Assembly: GCF_001570625.1 (NCBI RefSeq)
Contig: NZ_BBQT01000007.1
Location: 1-64,000, forward strand
Length of the DNA: 64,000 nucleotides
Origin: Syntrophomonas wolfei subsp. methylbutyratica
Lineage (GTDB): Bacteria > Bacillota > Syntrophomonadia > Syntrophomonadales > Syntrophomonadaceae
Reading direction: 5' to 3'
Both the position numbers and the translations under genes were made by a program. Positions 1 through 8,659 of this stretch are shown one piece after another; positions within the stretch are counted from its first letter, which is position 1, and the number at the start of each line of letters is the position of its first letter. Under the pieces are notes generated by a model. It searched no databases, had not been told where the DNA came from, and saw nothing but the letters and a program-made list of their open reading frames with translations.

Positions 1-1
1 C

Positions 2-184
2 GAAGAGATACAAGATTTAGACTATGCAACAGCCTTAAGGCAGTTAATGTATTACTGCATGATGTTGCTTGATTATGTTCCCAAAGAACTAGCTAAAATT
101 GTTTCATGTCAAGTGATGTTCTGGATTACGTCACAACCCCTATATATCCAGAGGTTGTTCAGCAATTTCTGCTACGAAAGTTGA
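2..184 (+). CDS. C-terminal end of an unidentified ORF running in from the left edge
   Basis: The second reading frame is open from the window edge to a TGA at 182-184, giving 60 residues with no start visible. The peptide is rich in Leu, Tyr and Met, with a stretch reading LRQLMYYCMMLLDYVPKEL, and matches nothing I recognise. It could be the end of a real gene or chance openness. The rest of the stretch up to the TetR gene holds only the possible operator noted separately. Confidence 0.2.
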   Translation, partial: EEIQDLDYATALRQLMYYCMMLLDYVPKELAKIVSCQVMFWITSQPLYIQRLFSNFCYES

Positions 185-361
185 GTTATTAATTCTGCGA
201 TTTAAGCCCTGCTTTGAAGGAACACTCAAGTCTATCCCGGCGATATTTAGCCAGCTGCCATGTTCGGGGGTATAATGTCCCTGCTTAGAAAGAATGACGG
301 CAAAAATACATTTTCCTTGCACAATTATGTTGATTAACGTAAAATAAACTAAGATTAGTAA

Positions 362-382
362 TGTACTCGATACAAGAGTAAA
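362..382. promoter_or_regulatory. Possible operator of the TetR-family regulator
   Basis: TACTC and GAGTA (364-368 and 376-380) form an inverted repeat with a 7-nt centre, 20 nt upstream of the regulator start. TetR-family proteins usually repress their own promoter by binding such dyads. I infer the role from position only; there is no second copy to compare. Confidence 0.3.
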
Positions 383-402
383 CTTGGCATAGGGGTGAAG
401 GC

Positions 403-1032
403 ATGGAGGCAAACAAAAAGAGCAGGACGGAAAGGAAAAAGGAAGAGACAAGAAAGAAAATCTTGGCGGTGGCCATGGATTTATTCAAACGGCAGGGTTT
501 TGATAAGACTACCGTAGACCAAATCGCCATGGAAGCGGATGTCGCCAAAGGTACCGTTTTTAACCATTTCCCTGAAAAGGAAGCCATTATCTACGAACAT
601 ATTCAGAGTATGATACGGGAACAAACGCCAGCAATGTTGGAATATTTGGACAAATTGCCCGATACCCGGACACGGCTGATCGCTGCCCTGCAAAAAACAC
701 TGGAATGGATGCATATAGACTTGAGTAATGACTTGTTTGAGCGGCACTTTATTTATAAGATGTCCCAATGGGTGCACGCTATAAAGCATTTAGACCGGAA
801 CGTAAGCAGCGGTTTTTCAACCGTTATGGAACATATATTTAAGCTGGGTATAGAATCCGGTGAAATCAGGCCGGATTGGCATCCTTTTGTTGTAGGTGGA
901 CTGGAAGTCAGCCACTTTCTTTCGGCCCTTCTATGGGTGAACCACCCGGAATTAATATCAATAAATGAAAGCATAGAGAATAATGTAGACTGTTTTCTCA
1001 ACGGGGTAAAAAACGAGCTGCATGACTCCTAA
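403..1032 (+). CDS. TetR/AcrR-family transcriptional regulator
   Basis: This 209-residue protein has the usual TetR length and plan. A basic N-terminus leads into a helix-turn-helix at about residues 15-62, containing TTVDQIAMEADVAKGTVFNHF, which fits the TetR recognition helix. The rest is a variable helical ligand-binding and dimerisation domain. The ATG at 403 follows a GGGGTGAAG ribosome binding site. A short dyad just upstream may be its own operator. It lies before a set of PEP-synthase/rifampicin-phosphotransferase-like genes in the same direction, so it could once have controlled them, but those genes are damaged. The ligand cannot be told from sequence. Family assignment is firm; target genes are inferred. 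Confidence 0.9.
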   Translation: MEANKKSRTERKKEETRKKILAVAMDLFKRQGFDKTTVDQIAMEADVAKGTVFNHFPEKEAIIYEHIQSMIREQTPAMLEYLDKLPDTRTRLIAALQKTLEWMHIDLSNDLFERHFIYKMSQWVHAIKHLDRNVSSGFSTVMEHIFKLGIESGEIRPDWHPFVVGGLEVSHFLSALLWVNHPELISINESIENNVDCFLNGVKNELHDS

Positions 1033-1070
1033 ACATAAAGCAGCGAGCATTTAAGTAAGGGGGAAGAGAT

Positions 1071-1200
1071 ATGGTGGGGAAAAGATATTTCAATAGCTAG
1101 CCGGTAACTTTTACTTCTGGAGTGGAAGCTGTCGGGGGTAAGGGCTGGAACCTCGCCCGCTGGAGCGTTATGGCTTTACTGTTCCGGCTGGCGGTATGAG
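1071..1200 (+). pseudogene. 5' scrap of a PEP-synthase/Rph-like gene
   Basis: A good ribosome binding site (AAGGGGGAAGAG) precedes ATG at 1071. The following bases encode a stop after nine codons, then GVEAVGGKGWNLAR, the conserved ATP-grasp entry motif of PEP synthases and rifampicin phosphotransferases, then a frameshift and loss of homology. The same leader and motif recur at 3891, with clear base-level similarity over about 130 nt. It is therefore a remnant of a third copy of this gene family. It cannot make a functional protein. Confidence 0.7.
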
Positions 1201-1214
1201 GGGGGCGTGTATGG

Positions 1215-3833
1215 ATGAATCGGTATCTGTTTAATTTTCAGGAAATCAATGAGTCAAAGCCAGGTCTCGTCGGCGGAAAGGGCTGGAACCTGGGGCAGCT
1301 GTTCGGGATCGAGGGAATAAATGTCCCGGATGGTTTCTGTATCACCACCTAAGCCTATCGAACAGCCATCAAGCATAATGAGGAATTCACGGCATTAGTC
1401 TCTCAGCTAGCGATTCTCAAGGCGGAAGGCCGGACCCAAATTTCGGAAATCAGCGCTCGGATCCGCGGCGTCATCGAAGCGAGCGAGATAGCGAAAGAGA
1501 TCGAGTCCGAGATAGTTCGGCATCTCGACGCCCTGGGGGCGGAGAACGCCTATGCCGTGCGTTCCAGCGCCACGGCCGAAGACCTGCCCTACGCCTCTTT
1601 TGCCGGCCAGCAGGATACGTATTTGAATGTCAAAGGCCGGGAGGCGATCCTGCAGAGCGTCAAAAAGTGCTGGGCTTCACTGTTTACCGACCGGGCCGTG
1701 ATCTACCGCCTGCGAAACGGGTTCGACCACCGTCAGGTCTACCTGTCCGTGATCATTCAGCGGATGGTTTTCCCCGAGGCCTCGGGTGTCATGTTCACGG
1801 CTGATCCGGCTACGTCCAACCGGAAAGTGTTGTCCATCAACTCCTGCTTCGGGCTCGGCGAGGCTCTGGTCTCCGGCCTGGTCAACGCCGATCTTTTTAC
1901 GGTGCGCGACGCCCGGATAACCGATAAAGTGGTAGCTCATAAAAAGTTGGGTATTTACGCCCTGGAGGAAGGCGGAACAGAAACGCGGGGCATCGAACCT
2001 GAGCAGCAGCATATCCAGACGCTGACCGATGAACAGGTTTTGCGACTGGAGCAGATCGGCAGAAAGATCGAGACCTATTTTGCCTGCCCCCAGGATATTG
2101 AATGGTGTCTCTCCGGTGACAAGTTCTATATTGTTCAGAGCCGCCCGATCACCACCCTGTACCCGGTTCCGGAGGTAAGCGATGGGAAGAACCATGTGTT
2201 CGCGTCTATGGGCCACCAGCAGATGATGACGGATGCCATCAAACCGTTGGGCATCTCTTTCTTCCAGTTACTGAGTGACAATCCGATGCCCCAGGCCGGT
2301 GGGAGGATATTCATGGATATCTCCGCCATGTTGTCCTCGGCTATCGGACGAAAGACTATGGTTTCTATGAGAGGCGATGGGGATATCCTGATGGAGAACG
2401 CCATGTTCAAAGTTATGGAGAGGAAGGATTTCCTGAAAACTCTGCCGCGCAAACTGCCGGGCAACAACGCTATGGTCAAAGGGGCTTTGCCCCTATTGTT
2501 TCATATCGTCAAGACTTCCCGGGCCAATGATGCAGCGCGCGTTCCCAAAGAGATCGGGCGCAGCGATGCCCTGATCCGTAGCCTGCAAGAAAAGATCGCC
2601 AGTGTATCCGGCGACGAACTGTTTGACCTGATCTTGCAGGAGCAAAAAGAATTTCAGGCGCTCAGTTCCGATCCGGAAAACTTCGCAGTGTTCATGGCCG
2701 GCCAGCAGGCGTTGAAATGGCTCAACAAGAACATGGCCAAGTGGTTGGGCGATGTGAAGGAGGGCGACGCGCTTTCCCGATCCGCGCCCCACAACATCAC
2801 TTCCGAAATGGGCCTGGCGCTCCTGGATGTGGCGGATGTCGTCCGCCCATATCCGGCGGTGATTGCCTATCTGGAACAGGCTGATGATAACACCTTTTTT
2901 GAGGGCTTTGATGGGCTGCCCGGTGGTGGTGTGGTCCGCGACTCCATTCAGGCGTTCCTGGAGCAATACGGCATGCGCTGCCCCGGCGAAATCGACATTA
3001 CCAGGCCACGCTGGAGCGAGCAGCCGACCGCCCTGGTACCGGCAATTCTTAGCAACGTCAAGAATCTCCAGCCTGGTGCGCATAAGACCAGGGTCGAACA
3101 GGGACGGCTGGAAGCGGAGCAGAAGGAGCGGGATCTCCTGGCCCGCCTGGAGCGATTGCCCGGAGGCAAACGGAAAGCCAAGAAAACCAGGAAGAAGATT
3201 AGTATTTTGCACAATTTTATCGGCTACCGGGAATACCCCAAGTATTTTATAATCAGACGCTGGCAGGTCTTTAAAGAGGCTTTGATGAGAGAGGCTGCCG
3301 TCCTCGTGCAAAAGGGCGTAATTCAGAACCGGGAGGATGTCTACTACTTATCGTTCGAGGAGTTCCGGGATGCCGTCCATTCCGGCCACCTTGATTATAG
3401 CATTATCGCCGCTAGAAAAGAGGAGTACGCAGCCTTCGAGAAGATGACGCCGCCGCGGGTGATGACATCGGAGGGCGAGGTCATCTTCGGCGAGTACGAG
3501 GCCGTCGATATTCCTCCGCAGGCCCTGGTGGGCGCGCCCGTATCCTCAGGCGTCATCGAGGGGCCTGCCCGCATAGTTTTAAGGATGGAGGATGCCAACC
3601 TGGAAGACGGTGATATCCTGGTAACCACCTTCACCGATCCCAGTTGGACACCGCTGTTTCTATCCGTCAGGGGTCTGGTGACGGAGGTGGGCGGGTTGAT
3701 GAGCCATGGGTCCACCATTGCCCGCGAGTACGGACTGCCGGCGGTTGCCGGGGTGGAAAACGCCACCAGGTTGATTGAAGACGGGCAAAGAATCCGGGTG
3801 AACGGCACTCGTGGGTACGTGGAAATACTGTAG
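1215..3833 (+). pseudogene. Rifampicin-phosphotransferase/PEP-synthase-like gene, interrupted by TAA at codon 46
   Basis: The reading frame from ATG 1215 to TAG 3833 would give 872 residues, close to the usual rifampicin phosphotransferase length. Order of parts: N-terminal ATP-grasp (PPDK_N) with GLVGGKGWNL and RSSATAEDLP, a central domain beginning near GHQQMMTDAIKPLG, and a C-terminal swivelling phosphohistidine domain with GGLMSHGSTIAREYGLPAV. A histidine domain at the very end, with no TIM barrel after it, fits Rph-type enzymes rather than true PEP synthase. Codon 46 is TAA (1350-1352) in the context TT-stop-AYR, where relatives have Glu; a single G-to-T change explains it. A downstream restart such as GTG 1557 would lose the first 114 residues of the ATP-grasp domain. 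Either a pseudogene, a recent mutation, or a sequencing error. Confidence 0.75.
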
Positions 3834-3890
3834 TAAATCTTGCGATTCCTGATAATAAAAGATCAAACCGTTAGCGGAGGGGGAAAAGGT

Positions 3891-4951
3891 ATGGGTGAGA
3901 AAGGATTTTTCTTTAACTGGTCAGAAGCCTTTACCGCTGGAGTAGAAGCCGTTGGGGGGAAGGGCTGGAATCTGGCCCGGCTGGAGCGTTATGGTTTTAC
4001 TATTCCGCTGGCGGTGTTCTGAGCGCTGATGCCTACCGGGCTTTTATTAAAGAAAATAATCTGTCTGGGGCCATAGCTAAGATTTCGGCAAAGGTCTCTT
4101 TCTCCAACATCGCAGAGCAAGAGATTGAAGAAGAACTCTTTAGGCTAAGAGAGAAAATCATAACGGGATTATTCCCTTTGTATATCCAGGAAGAATTGAT
4201 CGCCCAACTAAAAGGCATGGGCATCCTATCCAAGCCGCTGGCGGTCCGTTCTTCCGCCACCTGCGAGGATTCGGCCCGGGCCTCTTTTGCCGGTATGCAT
4301 GATTCATTCTTAAATGTCCGGGGTACCGATAATATCATATTGGCTGTCAAAGAATGCTATGCTTCCCTTTGGACTCCCCGGGCGGTTGCCTACCGGCGTA
4401 AAATGAAGGTTGGGGATGATGAGGTATTTCAGGCGGTTGTAATCCTGGAATTAGTAGAAGCCGTGGCGGCAGGGGTCGGCTTTACCTGCGATCCGCGCAG
4501 CGGCCGGGAAGATGTAGTGCTTGTTAACGCCAATTTCGGCCTGGGGGAAAGCGTGGTCAGCGGCGCTGTCGAGCCGGATGAATATTGCCTGGATACAAAA
4601 CTGGAAATATTGGAGCGGAGAATGGGCCGGAAAGAAAATCAAACCATGGCCCGCCCCGATGGTGGAACAAAATTGATCGCTTCCCCGGGCTCCTCTGAGA
4701 AACAAGTACTAAGCGATGAAAACGGGGGTGACGTTCTGGTAGCACCAACCACCGATCCGGGCTGGACACCTCTATTTTTGCGAGCTTCAGCCATAGTTGT
4801 AGAACCGGGAGGAATTGGATCTCATGGGGCTATTGTCGCTCGAGAGTATGGAATACCTGCCGTTTTGAATGTACTTGGGGCCATGAGCCTTATTAAAGAC
4901 GGGCAGAACGTGGTTGTAGACGGGGATGAAGGGAAAATCTATATGCAATAA
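3891..4951 (+). pseudogene. Second Rph/PEP-synthase-like copy, frameshifted and internally deleted
   Basis: ATG 3891, behind a strong GGAGGGGG site, opens a frame with GVEAVGGKGWNLARLERYGF that ends at TGA 4020-4022. The homology resumes at once in the next frame (from about 4013) as GVLSADAYRAFIKEN and runs to 4951, so one base is missing near 4013. The ATP-grasp part (PLAVRSSATCEDSARASFAG, then NFGLGESVVSG) stops near residue 250 and jumps directly to the phosphohistidine domain (DPGWTPLF, then GGIGSHGAIVAREYGIPAV). The entire middle domain of about 500 residues is absent. A 257-residue product could still start at TTG 4178. The 3' end overlaps the truncated integrase. I regard it as a degenerate paralogue of the copy just upstream. 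Confidence 0.75.
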
Positions 4952-5897
4952 ATACCAGGCTAGGCCCGCCTTGTTAACTTCATTGTATTCGAATTTTGTG
5001 GATCGATTCTCTTATGCTATGTGCATTAAGAGCTGCATTATTCCTTATTTTAAGGAGTTCAAGCTTGCGCTGAAGGATGTTACGCCCAAGCACATACAGG
5101 ACTATTACCAGTACGAACTGAACGAGAAAGGCTTAAGCGCCAGCACGGTGATCCATCGCCACGCCAATATTCGCAAGGCGTTGCAGTACGCTTACAAGGT
5201 GGGCCTAATCGCCTTTAATCCCGCCGACCGGATCGAGCGGCCCAAGACCACAAAATTCGTAGGCAGCATTTACGATGCCGGGGAACTGGAAGCCCTGTTT
5301 GCCGTGGTGAAAAACAAACCGATAGAGCTGGCCGTTATCCTGGGCGCGTTTTACGGGCTGCGCCGCAGCGAGATCGTAGGGCTGAAATGGAACGCGATCA
5401 ACTTTGAAAAAAAGACGCTGACCATCAAGCACACCGTAACCGAGGTAAGGGTGGACGGAAAAGCCATCATCGTGGAAAAGGACCGTGCCAAAACCAAGTC
5501 GAGCCACCGCACCTTGCCGCTGGTAGAGCCCTTTGAAAAGCTTCTCCGGCAGCTAAAGGAAGAGCAGGAGCGCGATCAAAAAGTATGCGGGAAAGACTAT
5601 TGCCGGGAGTATTTTGGCTACATTTACGTGAACGAGCTGGGAGAGCGGGTCAAGCCGGGCTATGTCACCCAGAATTTCGCGCTTACGCTGAAAAACCACG
5701 GCCTTAAAAAAATTCGTTTTCACGATTTGAGGCATAGCTGCGCCAGTTTGTTGTACGCCAACGGAGTCAGCCTGAAGGAGATCCAGGAGTGGTTGGGGCA
5801 CAGTGATATTTCCACCACCTCGAACATATACACCCACCTGGATTTCAGCTCCAAGGTTGCTTCGGCCAACGCCATCATCGGCGTATACCCTTCCTGA
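4926..5897 (+). CDS. Tyrosine recombinase/phage integrase, N-terminus probably lost
   Basis: The catalytic domain is intact: Arg in YGLRRSEIVGLKW, HDLRHSCASLL (H-x-x-R), LGHSDISTT, and the nucleophile Tyr in SNIYTHL. Upstream is a core-binding SAM-like domain (HIQDYYQYELNEKGLSAST). The family is usually 370-400 residues and carries an arm-binding domain at the N-terminus. Here the frame reaches only 323 residues, its first 25 codons overlap the preceding pseudogene, and no convincing start is seen. I infer a 5' truncation that fused the gene to the pseudogene. It sits directly beside tRNA-Leu, the usual place for an integrase and its attachment site. Confidence 0.8.
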   Translation: MKGKSICNKYQARPALLTSLYSNFVDRFSYAMCIKSCIIPYFKEFKLALKDVTPKHIQDYYQYELNEKGLSASTVIHRHANIRKALQYAYKVGLIAFNPADRIERPKTTKFVGSIYDAGELEALFAVVKNKPIELAVILGAFYGLRRSEIVGLKWNAINFEKKTLTIKHTVTEVRVDGKAIIVEKDRAKTKSSHRTLPLVEPFEKLLRQLKEEQERDQKVCGKDYCREYFGYIYVNELGERVKPGYVTQNFALTLKNHGLKKIRFHDLRHSCASLLYANGVSLKEIQEWLGHSDISTTSNIYTHLDFSSKVASANAIIGVYPS

Positions 5898-6066
5898 CAT
5901 CCCTCCAAATCGGGTGGAATGTCAGGCCAGAAGGGGGATGAGAGCATTGCAAATATGCACTAAAATGGTTCGTGTGAAGGTATACCAGGCGGAAACGATA
6001 GGTGCCGCCAGAAAAGAAAAAAGCCCTCAAATCCGCTTGTAGCGCGGCTTTAAGAGCGATTAATTC

Positions 6067-6152
6067 TGGTGCCGATGGCCGGAGTCGAACCGGCATGGAG
6101 GTTATCCGCCGCATTTTGAGTGCGGTGCGTCTGCCAATTCCGCCACATCGGC
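6067..6152 (-). tRNA. tRNA-Leu(CAA)
   Basis: On the minus strand the 5' acceptor GCCGATG (ending at 6152) pairs with CATCGGC (6071-6077), followed by A and an encoded CCA (6067-6069). The D-arm (TGGCGGAATTGGCAGACGC), an anticodon arm CCGCA-CTCAAAA-TGCGG with anticodon CAA, a variable arm, and the T-arm GCCGGTTCGACTCCGGC are all present. It reads UUG codons. No good promoter lies directly upstream; the nearest consensus promoter is at 6583-6611, beyond two more 5' halves of the tRNA. The gene lies next to a tyrosine integrase. Confidence 0.93.
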
Positions 6153-6314
6153 AAGTTTATTTCAATTTCCCTCTCCATAATCCATCTCTGGAATTTGGAG
6201 GGATATGGTGGAGGGATATGAAAAACCATAAAGACTATTCAATTTTCAAGAACCCAGCAACCATGCGGGTTTGGGAGCCGCCGACCGGTCAAAAAAGGCT
6301 TTTCACGCACTGGA

Positions 6315-6353
6315 TTTTGAGTGCGGTGCGTCTGCCAATTCCGCCACATCGGC
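6315..6353 (-). pseudogene. 5'-half tRNA-Leu fragment (copy 2)
   Basis: This stretch is identical to the 5' half of the intact tRNA-Leu, from acceptor GCCGATG to the anticodon loop. Beyond the loop it continues into unrelated sequence (TCCAGTGCGTG on the minus strand) rather than the 3' half. It cannot fold into a tRNA. Confidence 0.75.
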
Positions 6354-6515
6354 AAATTTATTTCAATTTCCCTCTCCCGAATCCGCTTTTGGAATTTGGA
6401 GGGATATGATGGAGGGATATGAAAAACCATAAAGACTATTCAATTATCAAGAACCCAGCAACCACGCGGGTTCGGGAGCCGCCAACCGGTCGAAAAGGGG
6501 CTTTCGCGCACTGGA

Positions 6516-6554
6516 TTTTGAGTGCAGTGCGTCTGCCAATTCCGCCACTCTGGC
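6516..6554 (-). pseudogene. 5'-half tRNA-Leu fragment (copy 3) with a different acceptor strand
   Basis: This half resembles the other two but starts GCCAGAG, so it would need a CTCTGGC 3' strand that the intact gene (CATCGGC) does not have. It is the copy nearest the consensus promoter at 6583-6611. I infer that it is the original chromosomal tRNA-Leu, cut in its anticodon loop by integration, while the intact GCCGATG gene came with the element. No matching 3' half was seen in this window. Confidence 0.6.
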
Positions 6555-6582
6555 TGGTATTTTAAATTCCAATGCAAAGATA

Positions 6583-6611
6583 ATTATAGTAGCCTCTTTT
6601 AGCCTTGTCAA
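6583..6611 (-). promoter_or_regulatory. Consensus sigma-A promoter reading toward the tRNA-Leu array
   Basis: On the minus strand TTGACA (6606-6611) and TATAAT (6583-6588) are separated by exactly 17 nt. Both hexamers are perfect consensus. Transcription would start near 6576, about 20 nt before the third tRNA half, and would have to run about 420 nt through the repeats to reach the intact tRNA-Leu. Confidence 0.8.
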
Positions 6612-6872
6612 GATTGATAAAAACCGGGGGATAGTGTTTTTTGGAAAAAGGAGGAGTAATGGGGAGAAGAAAAGGGGTAAAAATGAGTCCCCTTTTTATT
6701 TGTGCTTCTGTCAGCCTTTGGCAGACGGCAGGTAAAAGCTTCACCTCTTGTCATAACAAGGCAGGGGAATAACAAAAGGAATTTTATAAAAGATGGCGAA
6801 AACTTTATAGTATTGATTTTATGAGAATAAGAATTTTAGCCTATTTCCAACTTTTTTAAGGAGAAATACCTT
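6612..6872 (+). other. Intergenic stretch before the sigma-factor gene, with one weak small ORF
   Basis: A 37-codon frame (6659-6772) begins with ATG just 3 nt after AAGGAGGAG and encodes a basic then Cys-containing peptide with no recognised relatives. The spacing is short for a ribosome binding site and nothing supports expression. No other feature is clear up to the ECF sigma gene. Confidence 0.2.
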
Positions 6873-7454
6873 ATGCAATCAGAACAAGAACTGGTGAAGA
6901 AAAGTATGGAGGGTGACACTCAGGCTTTTGAAAAATTGGTTCTGCAATATCAAAATAAGGTTTATGCTTTAAGCTTCAGGTACATGGGGAATGAAGATGA
7001 TGCGTATGATATGTCTCAGGAAGTTTTTCTAAAAGCCTTTCGTTCCTTAAAGACTTTTAAGGGAAATTCCAGTTTTGGCACCTGGATATTTCGAATTACC
7101 ACTAATGTTTGCCTGGATGAACTCAGGCGCCGGAAGAGAAGGATTGTTCCTCTCTCGCTGGACGAAGCAGCTGTTACCAGTCGTGGTATTGAAGTTGAGA
7201 GGGAAATAGTGGACCCTTCGCCCCCGGTTGATCGGGTATATGAACAGAAAGAATTATCACAATACATACAAGGCCTTTTAGACCAGATGAAACCTGAACA
7301 TAAAGCGGTAATAATCCTCAGGGATAGTATGGACTTGAGTTATGAACAAATCGCTTATGTCTTGAATTGTTCGGTGGGCACGGTCAAGTCGCGTCTTAGC
7401 AGGGCCAGAAGTATTTTAAGGAAACAATGGGTAGAGAGGGAACTTTTGCCCTAG
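6873..7454 (+). CDS. ECF-type RNA polymerase sigma factor (RpoE/SigW-like)
   Basis: At 193 residues this has the two-domain ECF plan. Region 2 lies at about residues 22-90 (YALSFRYMGNEDDAYDMSQ, then SSFGTWIFRITTNVCLDEL), and region 4 at about 130-185 (LSYEQIAYVLNCSVGTVKSR, the -35 recognition helix-turn-helix). It directs RNA polymerase to stress or envelope-type promoters. ATG 6873 follows AAGGAGAAATACCTT. The next gene, 33 nt downstream, encodes a membrane anti-sigma factor, the usual pairing in which the sigma factor is held at the membrane until a signal arrives. The inducing signal is unknown. Confidence 0.93.
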   Translation: MQSEQELVKKSMEGDTQAFEKLVLQYQNKVYALSFRYMGNEDDAYDMSQEVFLKAFRSLKTFKGNSSFGTWIFRITTNVCLDELRRRKRRIVPLSLDEAAVTSRGIEVEREIVDPSPPVDRVYEQKELSQYIQGLLDQMKPEHKAVIILRDSMDLSYEQIAYVLNCSVGTVKSRLSRARSILRKQWVERELLP

Positions 7455-7487
7455 CCATCTCGTCTAAAAACCGGGAGGAAAAGAGCC

Positions 7488-8582
7488 ATGAAATGTGAGC
7501 AGGTTAGTGAGCTGCTTTCAGCCTACATTGACGAAATGACAAGTGAGAAAGAAACAAAAGCACTGGAAGCCCACCTTGCTCAATGTGCAGACTGCCGTAA
7601 AGAGCTGGATGGTTACCGGCTTCTTCGTGGCATTATGCAGCAATTGGAGTCACCGCTGCCCCCGGATGATTTCTCCACCGTTGTTCAAAAACGACTGCGG
7701 GAAAACAAAAACAAGATATTTAGTGCTACTACTATTGAGCGGCCCAAAAAGACCGGATGGATTGCGGCAGTATTGGCGGGATTAGCCCTGGCGTCAGGTA
7801 TATATGCCAGCAGCTATCTATCTATTGGAGATTTTCTTGTGTCCTGGCAGGATAAAAAGGAACAGAAAAAACCCCGAATAGCTATCGAGGATATAATAGA
7901 GCGTTTTCAAAAATGGAATAAGGAAGAGGATAATAGCAGCCGAGAAGCCGCTGAACCGGAAGCTAAGATCGCTTCTAATCCCAGTGCCAAAGTGAGTGTG
8001 GGGGTAGGGGCGGAAAATACCCGGGAAGAAGTGGAACTCAAGACTGCTGGAGATGATAGCTATTCTAGCCATATAATGGTGAAAGAACTGTCAACGGCCC
8101 TGGCTCAGGTAATAGGGATTGCCGATGAGCGGGAAATCAAGTACAGTATGACATCCGGGTCTTATGGCAGCAGTGAGGCGCGAAGGGTGGTCCTGGAAGT
8201 GGAACCGCAAGAAGTCCCTCAGCTTCTAATGGAGTTGGAAGCGATTGGGAGGAAGCTTGATGTTGCGGATCTTACAGAAGCAAGTGGACAGGATGAAGCG
8301 CTTCAAGCTTCTGATCTGGATGAAAAACCCCTGCTGCCGGAGAAAAGCGAATTTTCCGATAATGAGAAATTAAGCATGGTTAAAATAGAAAATAATGAGG
8401 AAGCCGGAGAAGACAGAAAAGAGGAATTAGCTAAAGAAAAAGCGGCTTCTGCGCCAGATGATAAAATGCTCTTCAATTCCGAAAAGGGAGAAGATAGCAA
8501 AGATATTGAAAGTATTAAGGAAGAAAATAAACCGGAAGGAACTAAAGTTAACTTAGACATTTTGATAATTCAAGAAAAATGA
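7488..8582 (+). CDS. Membrane-bound zinc-finger (ZAS) anti-sigma factor
   Basis: The N-terminus carries a zinc-binding anti-sigma domain: Cys3, then His29, Cys33 and Cys36 in HLAQCADC. One membrane segment (about residues 88-108, WIAAVLAGLALASGIYASSY) follows. The remaining 250 residues are predicted extracellular and very acidic and Lys-rich near the end, with a possible folded part around residues 190-265. At 364 residues it is longer than simple ZAS proteins, which leaves room for a sensor domain. It is translated 33 nt after the ECF sigma gene and should bind and inhibit that sigma factor. Start ATG 7488 follows GGGAGGAAAAGAGCC. Confidence 0.88.
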   Translation: MKCEQVSELLSAYIDEMTSEKETKALEAHLAQCADCRKELDGYRLLRGIMQQLESPLPPDDFSTVVQKRLRENKNKIFSATTIERPKKTGWIAAVLAGLALASGIYASSYLSIGDFLVSWQDKKEQKKPRIAIEDIIERFQKWNKEEDNSSREAAEPEAKIASNPSAKVSVGVGAENTREEVELKTAGDDSYSSHIMVKELSTALAQVIGIADEREIKYSMTSGSYGSSEARRVVLEVEPQEVPQLLMELEAIGRKLDVADLTEASGQDEALQASDLDEKPLLPEKSEFSDNEKLSMVKIENNEEAGEDRKEELAKEKAASAPDDKMLFNSEKGEDSKDIESIKEENKPEGTKVNLDILIIQEK

Positions 8583-8659
8583 TTGGGGCGGGTACAGTTT
8601 AATTTTAAAGTGTCGGCAATGATTGGATTCAAGCTGCGAGAGCTTATGATATGATGTCA

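Larger units (their letters stand above)
6114..6554. repeat. 201-bp tandem repeat, two units plus a partial third, each starting in a tRNA-Leu half
   Basis: The anticodon-loop string TTTTGAG occurs at 6114, 6315 and 6516, exactly 201 bp apart. Each unit holds the 5' half of tRNA-Leu on the minus strand, then an AT-rich stretch, a pair of TGGAGGGATATG direct repeats, a conserved AAAAACCATAAAGACTATTC stretch, and a GC-rich end. The third copy keeps only the tRNA half. The layout fits tandem attachment-site scars left by elements that recombined in the anticodon loop. Short coding frames crossing this region are artefacts of the repeat. Confidence 0.8.

Noticed and set aside
1350-1352. Recoding or special amino acid at the TAA in the Rph-like gene
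   Set aside because: TAA is not used for selenocysteine or pyrrolysine, and a single base change from a Glu codon explains it.
2493-3311. 272-residue ORF antisense to the Rph-like gene
   Set aside because: It is the shadow of the strongly conserved plus-strand frame and has no coding features of its own.
6002-6409. 135-residue ORF across the tRNA-Leu repeats
   Set aside because: It is the translation of the tRNA and its repeats, with no ribosome binding site.
6114-6554. CRISPR-like array
   Set aside because: The repeat unit is 201 bp and contains a tRNA half; there are no short repeats with unique spacers and no cas genes.
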